A DNA stretch of 64,000 bases, taken from Roseateles_B sp041906185. Its GTDB lineage: Bacteria; Pseudomonadota; Gammaproteobacteria; Burkholderiales; Burkholderiaceae_C. Positions within the stretch are counted from its first letter, which is position 1. Every line of letters begins with the position of its first letter. The position numbers and the translations under genes are program-made. Positions 33,152-41,712 of the stretch are shown one piece after another. The notes under the pieces were generated by a model, which had not been told where the DNA came from, did no database searches, and saw only the letters and a program-made list of their open reading frames with translations. The stretch lies in NCBI GenBank assembly GCA_041906185.1, contig JAYRJQ010000002.1, positions 62,001 to 126,000 on the forward strand, in the 5' to 3' direction.

Positions 33152-34027
33152 CCCCCCCCCCTACTGGCTTCGCCAGCCCCCCAGGGGGGCGAGGGCGGCT
33201 GCCCGGCAGAGCCGGATCAGCGCCCTCCGTGCGGGGCGAAAAGGCCCGGCTGCTTCGCAGCGGGCCGTTCTATCCGGGTTGGGGGCGAGCTCGGGTTTGG
33301 TCGATGCGGTACTCAGTGCCTCACGCGGCCTCAGCCCCGCCCGCGGCTGGGCGCCTTGGGGGGTGCCGAGGAGCACAGCGGACTGGAGCAGCGCGCGTCA
33401 GCGCGCATCGTCATCTGACTGGGCGCGTTTGTTCGAGCGCAATGAGCGTAGCGAATGGAGCGAGTTACGCGCCCGCTCCGGTCCGCGAGCACCGCAGGGG
33501 AGCCGGTCCGAAGGGCCGGCCGCCCCACATGAAGCCTGGCCGCGGGCGGGGCTGAGGCCGTGTCGCGCCGGCCGTCGGGGTGCTCCTGGCCCGTTCCTCG
33601 TGATTCATCTGGCGCGTCAGCATTGACGTGACGGGTGAGGAGCGCGAAGAGCAACCAGACAAGTAAGCGCCCCGTGCACCGCAGAGGAGCCGGTCCGAAG
33701 GGCCGGCCGCCCCACATGAAGCCCGGCCGCGGGCGGGGCTGAGGCCGTGTCGCGCCGGCCGTCGGGGTGCTCCCAGCCCGTCCCTCATGATTCATCTGGC
33801 GCGTCAGCATTGACGTGACGGGTGAGGAGCGCGAAGAGCAGCCAGACAACCCCGCGCCCCGAGCACCGCAGGGGAGCCGGTCCGAAGGGCCGGCCGCCCC
33901 CATGAAGCCCAACCGCGGGCGGGGCCGAGGCCGGGCCGCGCCGGACGCCGCATCGCTCCCGACCCCATGCCCCGACGCCCTCAGTCATCAGGCATCAGGC
34001 ATCAGGCCACGCACCGAGCAAGAGCCC
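33152..34027. repeat. non-coding GC-rich region with 187-bp tandem repeats
   Basis: 876 bases between the large dehydrogenase and the Bug gene. Two full direct repeats of 187 bases start at 33490 and 33677, and a partial third starts at 33864; corresponding bases differ by exactly 187 in both steps. Each unit opens CACCGCAGGGGAGCCGGTCC, contains the palindromic GGCCGGCCGCCCC and ends with a GACGGGTGAGGAGCGCGAAG stretch. A 7-base CATCAGG repeats three times at 33986-34006. Frames open here on both strands translate the same DNA in different phases because 187 is not a multiple of three, so they are not genes. Confidence 0.85.
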
Positions 34028-35023
34028 TCATTCGGCCGTGATCTTTCGGGACTTGATGAGTGCGTGCCAGAACTCGGTCTCGCGCTGGATGTGCTTGGCG
34101 AGGGCCGCGCCGTCGCTCGGAGCGACTTCGAGGCCGAAGTCCTCGAGCCGGGTCTTCAGCTCGGGCACGGCCAGGGCCTTCTGCAGCTCGCTGCTCAGGC
34201 GCTGGATGACGGGCTCCGGCGTGCCCCGCGGCACGAAGAGCCCCTGCCAGGCGGACAGCTCGACGTCCTGGATGCCCAGCTCGGCAAAGGTCGGGACGTC
34301 CGGCAGGGTCGCGACACGGCGGGCAGACAGCACCGCCAGCGGCTTGAGCTTGCCGCTGCGGAAATGGGGCAGGGCGGCGGCGGTGTCCAGCACGCCCATG
34401 GGCACGACGCCGGCCAGCATGTCCTGCGTGGCGAAGGCGGTGCCGCGGTACGGCACGTGGACGATGAAGCTGCCGGTGCGCTCCTTGATGAGCTCCATGG
34501 CCAGATGGTGCGGGCTGCCGATGCCGGGCGAGGCGTAGCTGAACTTGCCAGGGTTCTTCTTCACCAGGGCCAGCCACTGTGCGGCACTCGTGATGCCGGA
34601 CTGCGCATTCACGCTCAGCACCAGCGGGAAGCGGGCCATGAAGCCCACGGGCACAAAGTCGCTGACGGCATAGGGCAGCTTGCGGAACAGGGCGCCGTTG
34701 AAGACCATCACGCCGTTGTCGCCGCTCAGCAGGGTGTAGCCGTCGGCCGGGGACTTGGCCGCGTTGTCCGTGCCGATCTGCCCGGCCGCGCCGGGGCGGT
34801 TGTCGATGACCAGCGTCTGGCCGAGCTGCTTGCCGAGCTGCGGGGCCAGCTGGCGGGCCAGGAAGTCGGAGCCGCCGCCGGCCGGATAGGCCACGACCCA
34901 GCGGATCGGCTTGGCCGGCCAGGTGTCGGCCTGCGCGGCCGGCGTCAGGAGGGAGAGGCTGGCAAGCCCGGCGAGCTGCGTCAGGAGTTGACGGCGCAGG
35001 GGCGAGGGGCGAGGCGTCGGCAT
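34028..35023 (-). CDS. tripartite tricarboxylate transporter substrate-binding protein (Bug family)
   Basis: 331 residues. A signal peptide with RRQLLTQLAGLASLSLL ends near residue 32 (AAQADTW). The mature protein has the Bug/TctC pattern: PIRWVVAYPAGGGSDFLARQ (about 38-57), VIDNRPGAAGQIGTD (about 72-86), and the TLPDVPTFAELG loop near 243. These proteins capture carboxylates for TctAB transporters or serve as orphan sensors, and are greatly expanded in Burkholderiales. No TctA or TctB gene is adjacent, so this is one of the orphans and its ligand is unknown. Confidence 0.92.
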   Translation of the reverse strand: MPTPRPSPLRRQLLTQLAGLASLSLLTPAAQADTWPAKPIRWVVAYPAGGGSDFLARQLAPQLGKQLGQTLVIDNRPGAAGQIGTDNAAKSPADGYTLLSGDNGVMVFNGALFRKLPYAVSDFVPVGFMARFPLVLSVNAQSGITSAAQWLALVKKNPGKFSYASPGIGSPHHLAMELIKERTGSFIVHVPYRGTAFATQDMLAGVVPMGVLDTAAALPHFRSGKLKPLAVLSARRVATLPDVPTFAELGIQDVELSAWQGLFVPRGTPEPVIQRLSSELQKALAVPELKTRLEDFGLEVAPSDGAALAKHIQRETEFWHALIKSRKITAE

Positions 35024-35157
35024 GGGGTCTCCGGTGAATGGCTTTTCTGGTGCCGGATTCTGGCCCAGCCGGGGCGGCCATGGGGGCGAGCGCGGCGCCC
35101 CGCCTTGGCGGCGCTGCTGGGCGATACTGCCCGGATTCCCGTTTCCGAGGTGTCGCC

Positions 35158-35610
35158 ATGAGCGCCCAAGCCCCGCTGTCAGACTGCCCGCTGTGCCGTG
35201 AGGCCGGGGGGCATCTCGTGTTCCAGGCGCCGCACTGGCGGCTCATCCGCGCCGACGAGCCGAACTTCCCGGCCTTCTACCGCCTCATCTGGCAGTCGCA
35301 CGTGGCCGAGTTCAGCGACCTCACGCCGGCGCAGCGGCTGGCCTGCATGGAGGCGGTCTGCGCGGTGGAACAGGTGCTGCGCGAGGCGCTGCAGCCCACC
35401 AAGATCAATGTGGCCAGCCTGGGCAATGTGGTGCCGCACCTGCATTGGCACGTGATCGCCCGGTTCGACTGGGACAGCCACTTCCCCAACCCCGTCTGGG
35501 GCAGCGCCGTGCGGCAGCTGCCGTCGCCGGCGGCGCAGCGCCTGGCGGTCCCGCTCGCCGAGCTGGACCGGCGCCTGGCGCAGCGCCTGCAGGCGCTGGC
35601 GGCCTCCTGA
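35158..35610 (+). CDS. HIT family protein
   Basis: 150 residues of the histidine triad hydrolase/transferase superfamily. The triad is His94-x-His96-x-His98 in PHLHWHVIARF. An N-terminal CPLC pair (10-13) could bind zinc as in other HIT members. These enzymes cleave nucleoside phosphoramidates or dinucleotides. The ATG at 35158 sits after a GAGGTGTCGCC SD-like run; the longer frame from 35038 lacks support. The HIT - 6S RNA - DUF971 - ubiE order looks conserved in related bacteria (from memory). Confidence 0.9.
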   Translation: MSAQAPLSDCPLCREAGGHLVFQAPHWRLIRADEPNFPAFYRLIWQSHVAEFSDLTPAQRLACMEAVCAVEQVLREALQPTKINVASLGNVVPHLHWHVIARFDWDSHFPNPVWGSAVRQLPSPAAQRLAVPLAELDRRLAQRLQALAAS

Positions 35611-35684
35611 CGAGGGCCGTACGGCCGACCCGCATCGCCGCCGTGGGTCTGGGCGAGTGGCCGGTCAGTACCGGGCCGCGCGGA

Positions 35685-35845
35685 GCTGAATCGCCAGAAG
35701 GCCCGATGGCCACGGGGTTGCAAGGGGTCAGGCCTTGCCTTTTCGGCGCCCGCCCTGCTTGCATCTGCATACAAATGCGGCCCTGTCAGAGCTAACGTCT
35801 GCAAGGTCTTACAGCTTGCCGCAACCCCTCCGAAGGGCGATGCTT
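35685..35845 (+). ncRNA. ssrS: 6S RNA candidate
   Basis: The region folds like 6S RNA, the promoter-mimicking inhibitor of sigma-70 RNA polymerase. GGGGTTGC (35714-35721) is complementary to GCAACCCC (35821-35828), and ATCGCC (35690-35695) to GGCGAT (35836-35841), giving a long closing stem. The conserved strands flanking the central bubble are recognisable as GCAAGGGGTCAGGCC on the 5' side and CAAGGTCTTACAGCTTGCCG on the 3' side, paralleling GCAAGCGGGCCAGUCC and CAAGGGUUACAGCCUGCG of E. coli 6S. Ends are approximate; the span of about 150-160 bases is somewhat short. It lies between HIT and DUF971 genes with no protein-coding frame of interest. Confidence 0.7.
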
Positions 35846-35895
35846 CGCTTGCAAGTCAGCGCCTATCGGCGCAGGCCTGCGGATCCCTCCTCTTC

Positions 35896-35923
35896 GGCCC
35901 CGCTCGCGCGGGGCCCTTTTTTT
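35896..35923 (+). terminator. rho-independent terminator downstream of the 6S RNA candidate
   Basis: GGCCCCGC (35896-35903) pairs with GCGGGGCC (35908-35915) around TCGC, followed by seven T (35917-35923). It suits a plus-strand transcript starting at the 6S locus. The remaining 170 bases up to the DUF971 gene show nothing notable. Confidence 0.9.
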
Positions 35924-36095
35924 GTGGATCGCGTTTGGTGGACGGCCTTTGCCGGCTCGCCTGTCGTGAGTCGCGTCTGGCGTCCCCGGCAGGTGGCCCG
36001 CCTGAGCGCCCCAGCCCTGCCGCCGGCCGGGCTTTGCCCCGTCGGCAGGGCCAGCCGCTACACTGGAGCCCCCCAGGTCCGACCCCCTTCCTCCC

Positions 36096-36509
36096 ATGGC
36101 TGGCCTCAGCGCAGCAAGCCCCCTGCCCACCGAACTCACCGTGCACCAGCAGTCCCGCCGGCTGGAGATCGCCTTCGATGACGGCGCCCGCTTCTCCATC
36201 CCCTTCGAGCTGATGCGCGTCCTCAGCCCCTCGGCCGAGGTCAAGGGACACGGCCCGGGCCAGGAGGTGCTGCAGACTGGCAAGCGCGACGTGCTGATCG
36301 AGGCCCTGAGCCCCGTCGGCCACTACGCCGTGCAACCCCGCTTCTCCGACGGGCACGACAGCGGCCTGTTCACCTGGGACTATCTCTACGAGCTGGGCCT
36401 GCGCCAGGACGAACTCTGGGCCGAGCACCTCGCCCGCCTCGCCGCCGCCGGCCTGGACCGCGACGCGCCGATGGCGCCGAAGGGCGGCGGGCACTGCGCC
36501 AGCCACTGA
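36096..36509 (+). CDS. DUF971 (gamma-butyrobetaine hydroxylase-like N-terminal domain) protein
   Basis: 137 residues consisting of the small DUF971 domain alone: LTVHQQSRRLEIAFDDGARF, then FELMRVLSPSAEV, and GHYAVQPRFSDGHDSGLFTW (about 75-94). In other proteins this domain sits before a 2-oxoglutarate dioxygenase or in Fe-S carrier contexts (ApbC/Mrp). A C-terminal His/Cys tail (GGGHCASH) could bind metal. It precedes ubiE by 67 bases, which contain a short duplicated GAGCCTGTCACC. The function is unknown. Confidence 0.88.
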   Translation: MAGLSAASPLPTELTVHQQSRRLEIAFDDGARFSIPFELMRVLSPSAEVKGHGPGQEVLQTGKRDVLIEALSPVGHYAVQPRFSDGHDSGLFTWDYLYELGLRQDELWAEHLARLAAAGLDRDAPMAPKGGGHCASH

Positions 36510-36576
36510 GCCTGTCACCGAGCCTGTCACCGAGCCACGTCGCCTCACCCCGACCCCCGCATTCACCGAGACCCCC

Positions 36577-37308
36577 ATGAGCAGCACCCATTTCGGCTTC
36601 CAGACCGTCGACGAGCAGGAAAAGGCCGGCCGCGTGCGCGGCGTCTTCGACTCGGTGGCGTCCCGCTACGACATCATGAACGACCTGATGTCCATGGGCC
36701 TGCACCGCGCCTGGAAGGCCTACACGGTGGCCGTCGCCAATCTCAAGGAGGGCGATCGCGTGCTGGACATCGCCGGCGGCACGGGCGACCTCTCACGCGC
36801 CTTCGCCAAGCATGTGGGCAGCACCGGCATGGTGGTGCACACGGACATCAACGAGGCCATGCTGCGCACCGGCCGCGACCGTCTCCTGAACGAGGGCCTG
36901 GTCCTGCCGACCAACCTCTGCGATGCCGAGAAGCTGCCCTACAAGGATGGCAGCTTCGACCTCGTCAGCGTGGCCTTCGGCCTGCGCAACATGACGCACA
37001 AGGACCTGGCCCTGGCCGAGATGTGCCGCGTGCTCAAGCCGGGCGGCCGCCTGCTGGTGCTGGAGTTCTCGAAGGTGGCGGCGCCGCTGCAGAAGCCCTA
37101 CGACTGGTACAGCTTCAAGATCCTGCCCCGCCTGGGACAGATGATCGCCGGCGACGCCGACAGCTACCGCTACCTGGCCGAGTCCATCCGCATGCACCCG
37201 GGGCAGGCCGAGCTCAAGGCGATGATGAAGCAGGCCGGCTTCGGCCACGTGGACGTGCACAACCTCAGCGGCGGCGTGGTGGCGCTGCACGTCGGCATCC
37301 GCTGCTGA
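36577..37308 (+). CDS. ubiE: ubiquinone/menaquinone biosynthesis C-methyltransferase UbiE
   Basis: 243-residue SAM-dependent methyltransferase acting on 2-polyprenyl-6-methoxy-1,4-benzoquinol (and demethylmenaquinol). The N-terminal FGFQTVDEQEKAGRVRGVFD and VASRYDIMNDLMSMGLHRAW are UbiE hallmarks. SAM motif I is VLDIAGGTGDLSRAF (about 61-75), motif II region FDLVSVAFGLRNMTHKDLAL, then LLVLEFSKV. The C-terminus NLSGGVVALHVGIRC is typical. It lies downstream of DUF971 in the same direction. Confidence 0.97.
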   Translation: MSSTHFGFQTVDEQEKAGRVRGVFDSVASRYDIMNDLMSMGLHRAWKAYTVAVANLKEGDRVLDIAGGTGDLSRAFAKHVGSTGMVVHTDINEAMLRTGRDRLLNEGLVLPTNLCDAEKLPYKDGSFDLVSVAFGLRNMTHKDLALAEMCRVLKPGGRLLVLEFSKVAAPLQKPYDWYSFKILPRLGQMIAGDADSYRYLAESIRMHPGQAELKAMMKQAGFGHVDVHNLSGGVVALHVGIRC

Positions 37309-37549
37309 CGCCGGCCTGATCCCGGGCGCGAAGTCGCGAAATATCGGCAGTTCTGCCGGGCGCCCCGCGCTCTGAACTGCCCGGCGGCGCCTTCCAGCCT
37401 CGTTACACTCGCCCGGTACACGCCGGGCCGCTCCTGGGCGGAGCCGGGCATGTCCGCGCGGCTGCCGTCGGATCTGCGGCGTCGGGGTCATGCACCCGGC
37501 CGCGCCCCGCGGGCGGTGCGCGCATGGGTGCAGCAAGGTTTGGAGCGCT

Positions 37550-38542
37550 ATGAAATCGACGAAGCAACGGGTCCTCCCTCTCCGCCTGGTGCGGGCCGGC
37601 AGCACGGCCGTGGCCCTGGCCGCCCTGCTGGCGGCCTGTGGCGGCAAGGAGGACGGCGTGACGCAGGCCGCCGCCAAGGTCAACAAGGAAGAGATCACCG
37701 TCCACCAGATCAACCAGCAGCTGCAGCGCCAGCCGGGCCTCGCCGCCAAGCTCGGCGAGAAGCAGGCCGAGGCGCTCTCGCGCCAGGTGCTGGAGCGTCT
37801 GATCGACCAGGAACTCTCCGTGCAGCAGGCCCAGTCGCTCAAGCTGGACCGGGATCCGCGCGTCGTGCAGCAGATCGAGCTGGCCAAGCGCGAGATCCTG
37901 GCGCGGGCCTATGCCGAGCGCATCGGTGACTCCGTGAGCAAGCCCAGCGCCGACGAGATCGCGAAGTTCTACAACGAGAAGCCGGCGCTGTTCAAGGAAC
38001 GCCGGGTCTACAGCCTGCAGGAAATGAGCATCGAGGCCTCGCCCGAGCAGTTCGAGAGCCTGCGCCAGCACCTGCAGGGCGCCCGCAGCCTCAGCGAGTT
38101 CGCGGAGTACCTCAAGGGTGCAGGCGTGCGCTTCAGCGTGAACGAGGCGGTGCGCCCGGCCGAGCAGCTGCCGATGAACAGCCTCGACACCATCTCCCGC
38201 ATGAAGGACGGCGACACGGCCGTGCAGGTCACGCCGACCGGGCTGCAGCTGCTGCACCTGGCCAGCTCGCGCGCCAACCCGGTGGACGAGGTCACGGCGC
38301 GCCCGGCGGTGGAGGCTTTCCTGAGCAACCAGCGCAAGGCCGAGGCCATCCAGAAGGACCTCAAGGCCCTGCGCCAGACTGCCCGGATCGAGTACCTGGG
38401 CAAGTTCGCCGGCAAGCCGGCCGACCCGGCCTCCGCGCCGGCCGCGGTGGTGCCGGGGGCGTCCGCCACCCCGGCCGGCGAGGCGGCCTCGGCGCCGGGT
38501 GTCCCGGCCAGTGACGTCGCCAAGAGCCTGGGGCTGAAATGA
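37550..38542 (+). CDS. epsD: EpsD-type peptidyl-prolyl cis-trans isomerase lipoprotein
   Basis: 330 residues. Lipoprotein signal peptide with lipobox LAAC (Cys30), then a SurA/parvulin-like domain: KVNKEEITVHQINQQLQRQP (about 44-63), an SurA_N-type helical part, and the parvulin-like segment from VYSLQEMSIEASPEQF onward. The C-terminal tail is Ala/Pro-rich. EpsD of the methanolan-type exopolysaccharide loci has the same layout and position, directly before the Wza-like gene. The ATG at 37550 has GGAG five bases upstream. It opens the exopolysaccharide operon; the 241 bases upstream contain TACACT (37404-37409) as a possible -10 with no clear -35. The stop overlaps epsE (ATGA). Confidence 0.88.
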   Translation: MKSTKQRVLPLRLVRAGSTAVALAALLAACGGKEDGVTQAAAKVNKEEITVHQINQQLQRQPGLAAKLGEKQAEALSRQVLERLIDQELSVQQAQSLKLDRDPRVVQQIELAKREILARAYAERIGDSVSKPSADEIAKFYNEKPALFKERRVYSLQEMSIEASPEQFESLRQHLQGARSLSEFAEYLKGAGVRFSVNEAVRPAEQLPMNSLDTISRMKDGDTAVQVTPTGLQLLHLASSRANPVDEVTARPAVEAFLSNQRKAEAIQKDLKALRQTARIEYLGKFAGKPADPASAPAAVVPGASATPAGEAASAPGVPASDVAKSLGLK

Positions 38543-39390
38543 GCCGGGCGCTGCTGCGGGGCTGTGCCCTGATCCTCGCGACCTCGGCCTGTGCCGTGCT
38601 GGCGCAGGCGCCCGTGCCGGCGGCCGGCACCCCGGCGTCCGCAAGCTCCGCGCCTGCCGCGGCCCCGGAATACCGGCTCGCGGCAGGCGATGCCATCCGC
38701 ATCAACGTCTACCAGAATCCCGACCTCACCCTCGAGACGCGCGTCTCCGAGAGCGGCTCGCTGTCCTACCCGCTGCTGGGCAGCGTCAAGCTGGGCGGCC
38801 TGAGCCTGAGCCAGGCCGAGCAGCTGATCGCCGACGGCCTGCGCAACGGCAATTTCGTCAAGCAGCCCACCGTGACCATCGTGGTGCTGCAGGTACGCGG
38901 CAACCAGGCCAGCGTGCTGGGCATGGTCAACCGCCCGGGCCGCTACCCGCTCGAAATGGGCGACACCCGCCTGTCCGACCTGCTGGCCGCGGCCGGCGGC
39001 GTCGCGCTGGCGGGCTCCGACCTCATCGTGCTGAGCGGCCGGCGCCAAGGCAAGCCCTACCGCCTGGAGATCGACCTGCCGAGCCTGTTCGCGACCCAGG
39101 GCCGCGAGCAGGACGTGATCGTGCAGAACGGCGACGTGCTGTGGGTGGACCGCGCGCCCATGGTCTACATCTACGGCGAGGTCAACCGGCCCGGCTCGAT
39201 GCGCCTGGAGCGCGGCATGACGCTCATGCAGATGCTGGCGGCTGGCGGCGGCACGACGCAGCGCGGCACGCAGAAGGGCATCACGGTGCACCGCCGGCAG
39301 GCCGACGGCAAGATCCAGATCCTGCGTCCCGACATGGACGAGTCCATGAAGGAAGGCGATGTGGTCTATGTGCGCGAGAGCCTGTTCTGA
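38539..39390 (+). CDS. epsE: polysaccharide export protein EpsE (Wza-type, OPX family)
   Basis: 283 residues. The signal peptide ends near VLAQAP (residue 24). The Poly_export domain starts EYRLAAGDAIRINVYQNPD (about 49-67) and is followed by SLBB domains (VLGMVNRPGRYPLEMGDTRL, VYIYGEVNRPGSMRLERGMT). The protein lacks an obvious lipobox, unlike E. coli Wza, and forms the outer-membrane/periplasmic channel that releases exopolysaccharide. It is immediately followed by the chain-length regulator. Confidence 0.93.
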   Translation: MSRALLRGCALILATSACAVLAQAPVPAAGTPASASSAPAAAPEYRLAAGDAIRINVYQNPDLTLETRVSESGSLSYPLLGSVKLGGLSLSQAEQLIADGLRNGNFVKQPTVTIVVLQVRGNQASVLGMVNRPGRYPLEMGDTRLSDLLAAAGGVALAGSDLIVLSGRRQGKPYRLEIDLPSLFATQGREQDVIVQNGDVLWVDRAPMVYIYGEVNRPGSMRLERGMTLMQMLAAGGGTTQRGTQKGITVHRRQADGKIQILRPDMDESMKEGDVVYVRESLF

Positions 39391-39399
39391 GGACCGCCG

Positions 39400-40821
39400 G
39401 TGAACCTGTCCCAGCTGATCCCCATCCTCATCGCGCGCTGGCGCACCGCCGCCATCGTCTTCGCCGGCCTCGTGCTGCTGGTGGTCGTGGTCACGCTGGC
39501 CACGCCCCGGCGCTACACCGCGACGGCCTCGGTCGTGGCGGACGTCAAGCCCGATCCGGTCTCGGCGATGTTCATGCAGAGCGCCGTGACGCCGGCCTAC
39601 ATCGCGACGCAGGTCGACGTGATCCGCAGCGAGCGCGTGGCCCAGCGGGTGGTGCGCAACTCCGGCCTGGCGGACGACCCCAGCGTCCGGGCCAAGTGGC
39701 TCGACGCCACCCGCGGCGAGGGCAAGATCGACACCTGGCTCGCCGAGTCCCTGCGGCCGGGCCTGGAGGTCAAGCCGTCCGCGCAGTCCAGCATCATCGA
39801 GGTGTCGTACAAGGCGCCTGACCCGCGCATCGCGGCCAACATGGCGAATGCCTTCGTGCAGGCCTACATCGAGGTCACGCTGGATCTCAAGGTGGACCCC
39901 GCGCGCCAGTACCGCAGCTTCTTCGACACCCGTGCCAAGGAGGCGCGCGAACGCCTGGAGGCCTCGCAGGCCAAGCTCTCCGCCTTCCAGAAGGAGAACG
40001 GCATCATCGCCACCGACGAGCGCCTGGACGTCGAGAACACCCGCCTGAACGAGCTCTCCACCCAGCTGGTGACGCTGCAGGCCATCTCCGCCGAATCCAC
40101 CAGCCGCCAGAACCAGGCCGCGACCTCCGGTGACCGCCTCCAGGAGGTGCTGGTCAACCCGGTGATCGGCGGCCTGAAGTCCGACCTCAGCCGGGCCGAG
40201 GCCAAGCTGCAGGAGCTCAACGCCCGTTACGGCGACAACCACCCGCAGGTGGTCGAGGCCCGCGCCAATATCGCCGAGCTCAAGTCCCGCATCGAGACCG
40301 AGGTGAAGCGCGTGACCGGTGGCGTGGGCGTGGCCGCGTCCATCAACCGCCAGCGCGAGGCCGATGTGCGGGCCTCGCTGGAGGCCCAACGCGCCAAGCT
40401 GCTGCGGTTGAAGGCCGTGCGCGACGAGGGCTCGGTGCTGCTGCGTGACGTCGAGAACGCCCAGCGGGCCTACGACGCCATCCAGACCCGGCTCACGCAG
40501 ACCAATCTCGAGAGCCAGACCACGCTGTCCAACGTCAACATCCTGACGCAGGCGGAGGTGCCTCTGAACCCGTCCTCGCCCAAGACCTACCTGAACCTGC
40601 TGATGGGGGTCTTCCTCGGCACCTTCGCCGGGCTCCTGGCCGCCGTCCTCCACGAGCTGCTGGACCGCCGCGTCCGCACGGCACAGGACATCGCCGCCTT
40701 CGCCGGGCTGCCGGTGCTGGTGGTGATCCCGGCCCGCGAGCCGGCGGGGCCACGCCGCTGGTGGCAGCGCCGCGCCGGGCGCCGGCCCGCCGCCCACCGC
40801 ACGACGGGGGTCTCGGCATGA
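39400..40821 (+). CDS. epsF: chain length determinant protein EpsF (Wzz family)
   Basis: 473 residues, polysaccharide co-polymerase of the inner membrane. Transmembrane helices lie at about 16-36 and 398-420, and the second is preceded by the Pro-rich motif PLNPSSPKTYLNLLMG. The periplasmic part between them has a long coiled coil (about 155-300). EpsF sets polymer length and contacts the EpsG ATPase and EpsE. The start is GTG at 39400, with GAGGA nine bases upstream. The last four bases overlap the EpsG start (ATGA). Confidence 0.92.
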   Translation: MNLSQLIPILIARWRTAAIVFAGLVLLVVVVTLATPRRYTATASVVADVKPDPVSAMFMQSAVTPAYIATQVDVIRSERVAQRVVRNSGLADDPSVRAKWLDATRGEGKIDTWLAESLRPGLEVKPSAQSSIIEVSYKAPDPRIAANMANAFVQAYIEVTLDLKVDPARQYRSFFDTRAKEARERLEASQAKLSAFQKENGIIATDERLDVENTRLNELSTQLVTLQAISAESTSRQNQAATSGDRLQEVLVNPVIGGLKSDLSRAEAKLQELNARYGDNHPQVVEARANIAELKSRIETEVKRVTGGVGVAASINRQREADVRASLEAQRAKLLRLKAVRDEGSVLLRDVENAQRAYDAIQTRLTQTNLESQTTLSNVNILTQAEVPLNPSSPKTYLNLLMGVFLGTFAGLLAAVLHELLDRRVRTAQDIAAFAGLPVLVVIPAREPAGPRRWWQRRAGRRPAAHRTTGVSA

Positions 40822-41699
40822 GCGAGCTGCATGTCACGGACCCGGCCGGCGTGCCCCGCGAGCCGTCCATCGGCGCTCTGATCAGCCAGACGCGCAACCT
40901 CAGCGCCGAGCAGGTCGAGCAGGTGCTGGCCTACCAGCGCGAGCATGGCCTGCGCTTCGGCGACGCCGCCGTGAAGCTGGGCTTCGCCAGCACCGACGAC
41001 GTGCTGTTCGCGCTCGCCCAGCAGTTCCAGTACCCCCTGGCGCCCAGCGCCGGCCCCGCGCCGAGCCCCGAGCTCGTCAGCCTGAGCCAGCCCTTCGGCC
41101 CGCAGGCCGAGGCCTTCCGCGCGGCCCGCAGCCAGCTCCTGATGCGCCTGCAGCAGGAAGGCCGCGAGCGCCGCGCCCTGGCGGTGGTCAGCCCGGAGGT
41201 GGGCGACGGCAAGAGCTTCTTCTGCGCCAACCTCGCCGTGGCGCTGGCCCAGCTGGGTGGACGCACGCTGCTGATCGACGCCGACCTGCGCGACCCGCGC
41301 CAGCACGAGCTCTTCCACCTGGAGGGCGAGGGCGGGCGCACGGGCCTGGCCGACATCCTTTCGGGGCGTGCCGGGCAGGGCGTGATCCGCCAGGTGACGG
41401 GCGTGCCGAGCCTGTTCGTGCTGCCGGTGGGCACGCCGCCGCCGAACCCGCTGGAGCTCGTCGAGCGCCCCGCCTTCGGCCTGCTGCTGCGGGACCTGCT
41501 CGGGCGCTTCGACCACGTCCTGATCGACACCCCCGCCGCCGCGCTGGGCTCCGACGGCAGCGTGATCGCCGCCCGCGCGGGCGCGGCCGTGGTGCTCGCG
41601 CGGCGTCACGCATCGCGCGTGGCCTCGCTGCAGGCGCTGGTCGGCAGTTTCGACCACAGCCCGGCCGAGATCCTGGGCGTGATCCTCAACGAGCACTGA
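40818..41699 (+). CDS. epsG: EpsG, ParA/MinD-like ATPase of the tyrosine-kinase family
   Basis: 293 residues. The N-terminal part (about 15-75, LISQTRNLSAEQVEQVLAYQ) resembles the GspE N-terminal domain that is common in EpsG. The nucleotide-binding domain has Walker A SPEVGDGKS (125-133), Walker A' LLIDADLRDP (151-160) and Walker B VLIDTP. Only a couple of tyrosines are visible and no C-terminal tyrosine cluster, so it probably lacks the autophosphorylated tail of BY-kinases such as Wzc. It likely drives the EpsF/EpsE export complex. The ATG at 40818 overlaps the epsF stop. Confidence 0.9.
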   Translation: MSELHVTDPAGVPREPSIGALISQTRNLSAEQVEQVLAYQREHGLRFGDAAVKLGFASTDDVLFALAQQFQYPLAPSAGPAPSPELVSLSQPFGPQAEAFRAARSQLLMRLQQEGRERRALAVVSPEVGDGKSFFCANLAVALAQLGGRTLLIDADLRDPRQHELFHLEGEGGRTGLADILSGRAGQGVIRQVTGVPSLFVLPVGTPPPNPLELVERPAFGLLLRDLLGRFDHVLIDTPAAALGSDGSVIAARAGAAVVLARRHASRVASLQALVGSFDHSPAEILGVILNEH

Positions 41700-41712
41700 G
41701 AGGCGACGGCAC

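Noticed and set aside
33490..33935. CRISPR array
   Set aside because: The repeats are 187 bases, contiguous and without spacers; no cas genes are present.
33091..33988. Several overlapping ORFs of 70-190 codons in the repeat region on both strands
   Set aside because: They translate the same 187-bp repeat in different frames, and no family is recognisable.
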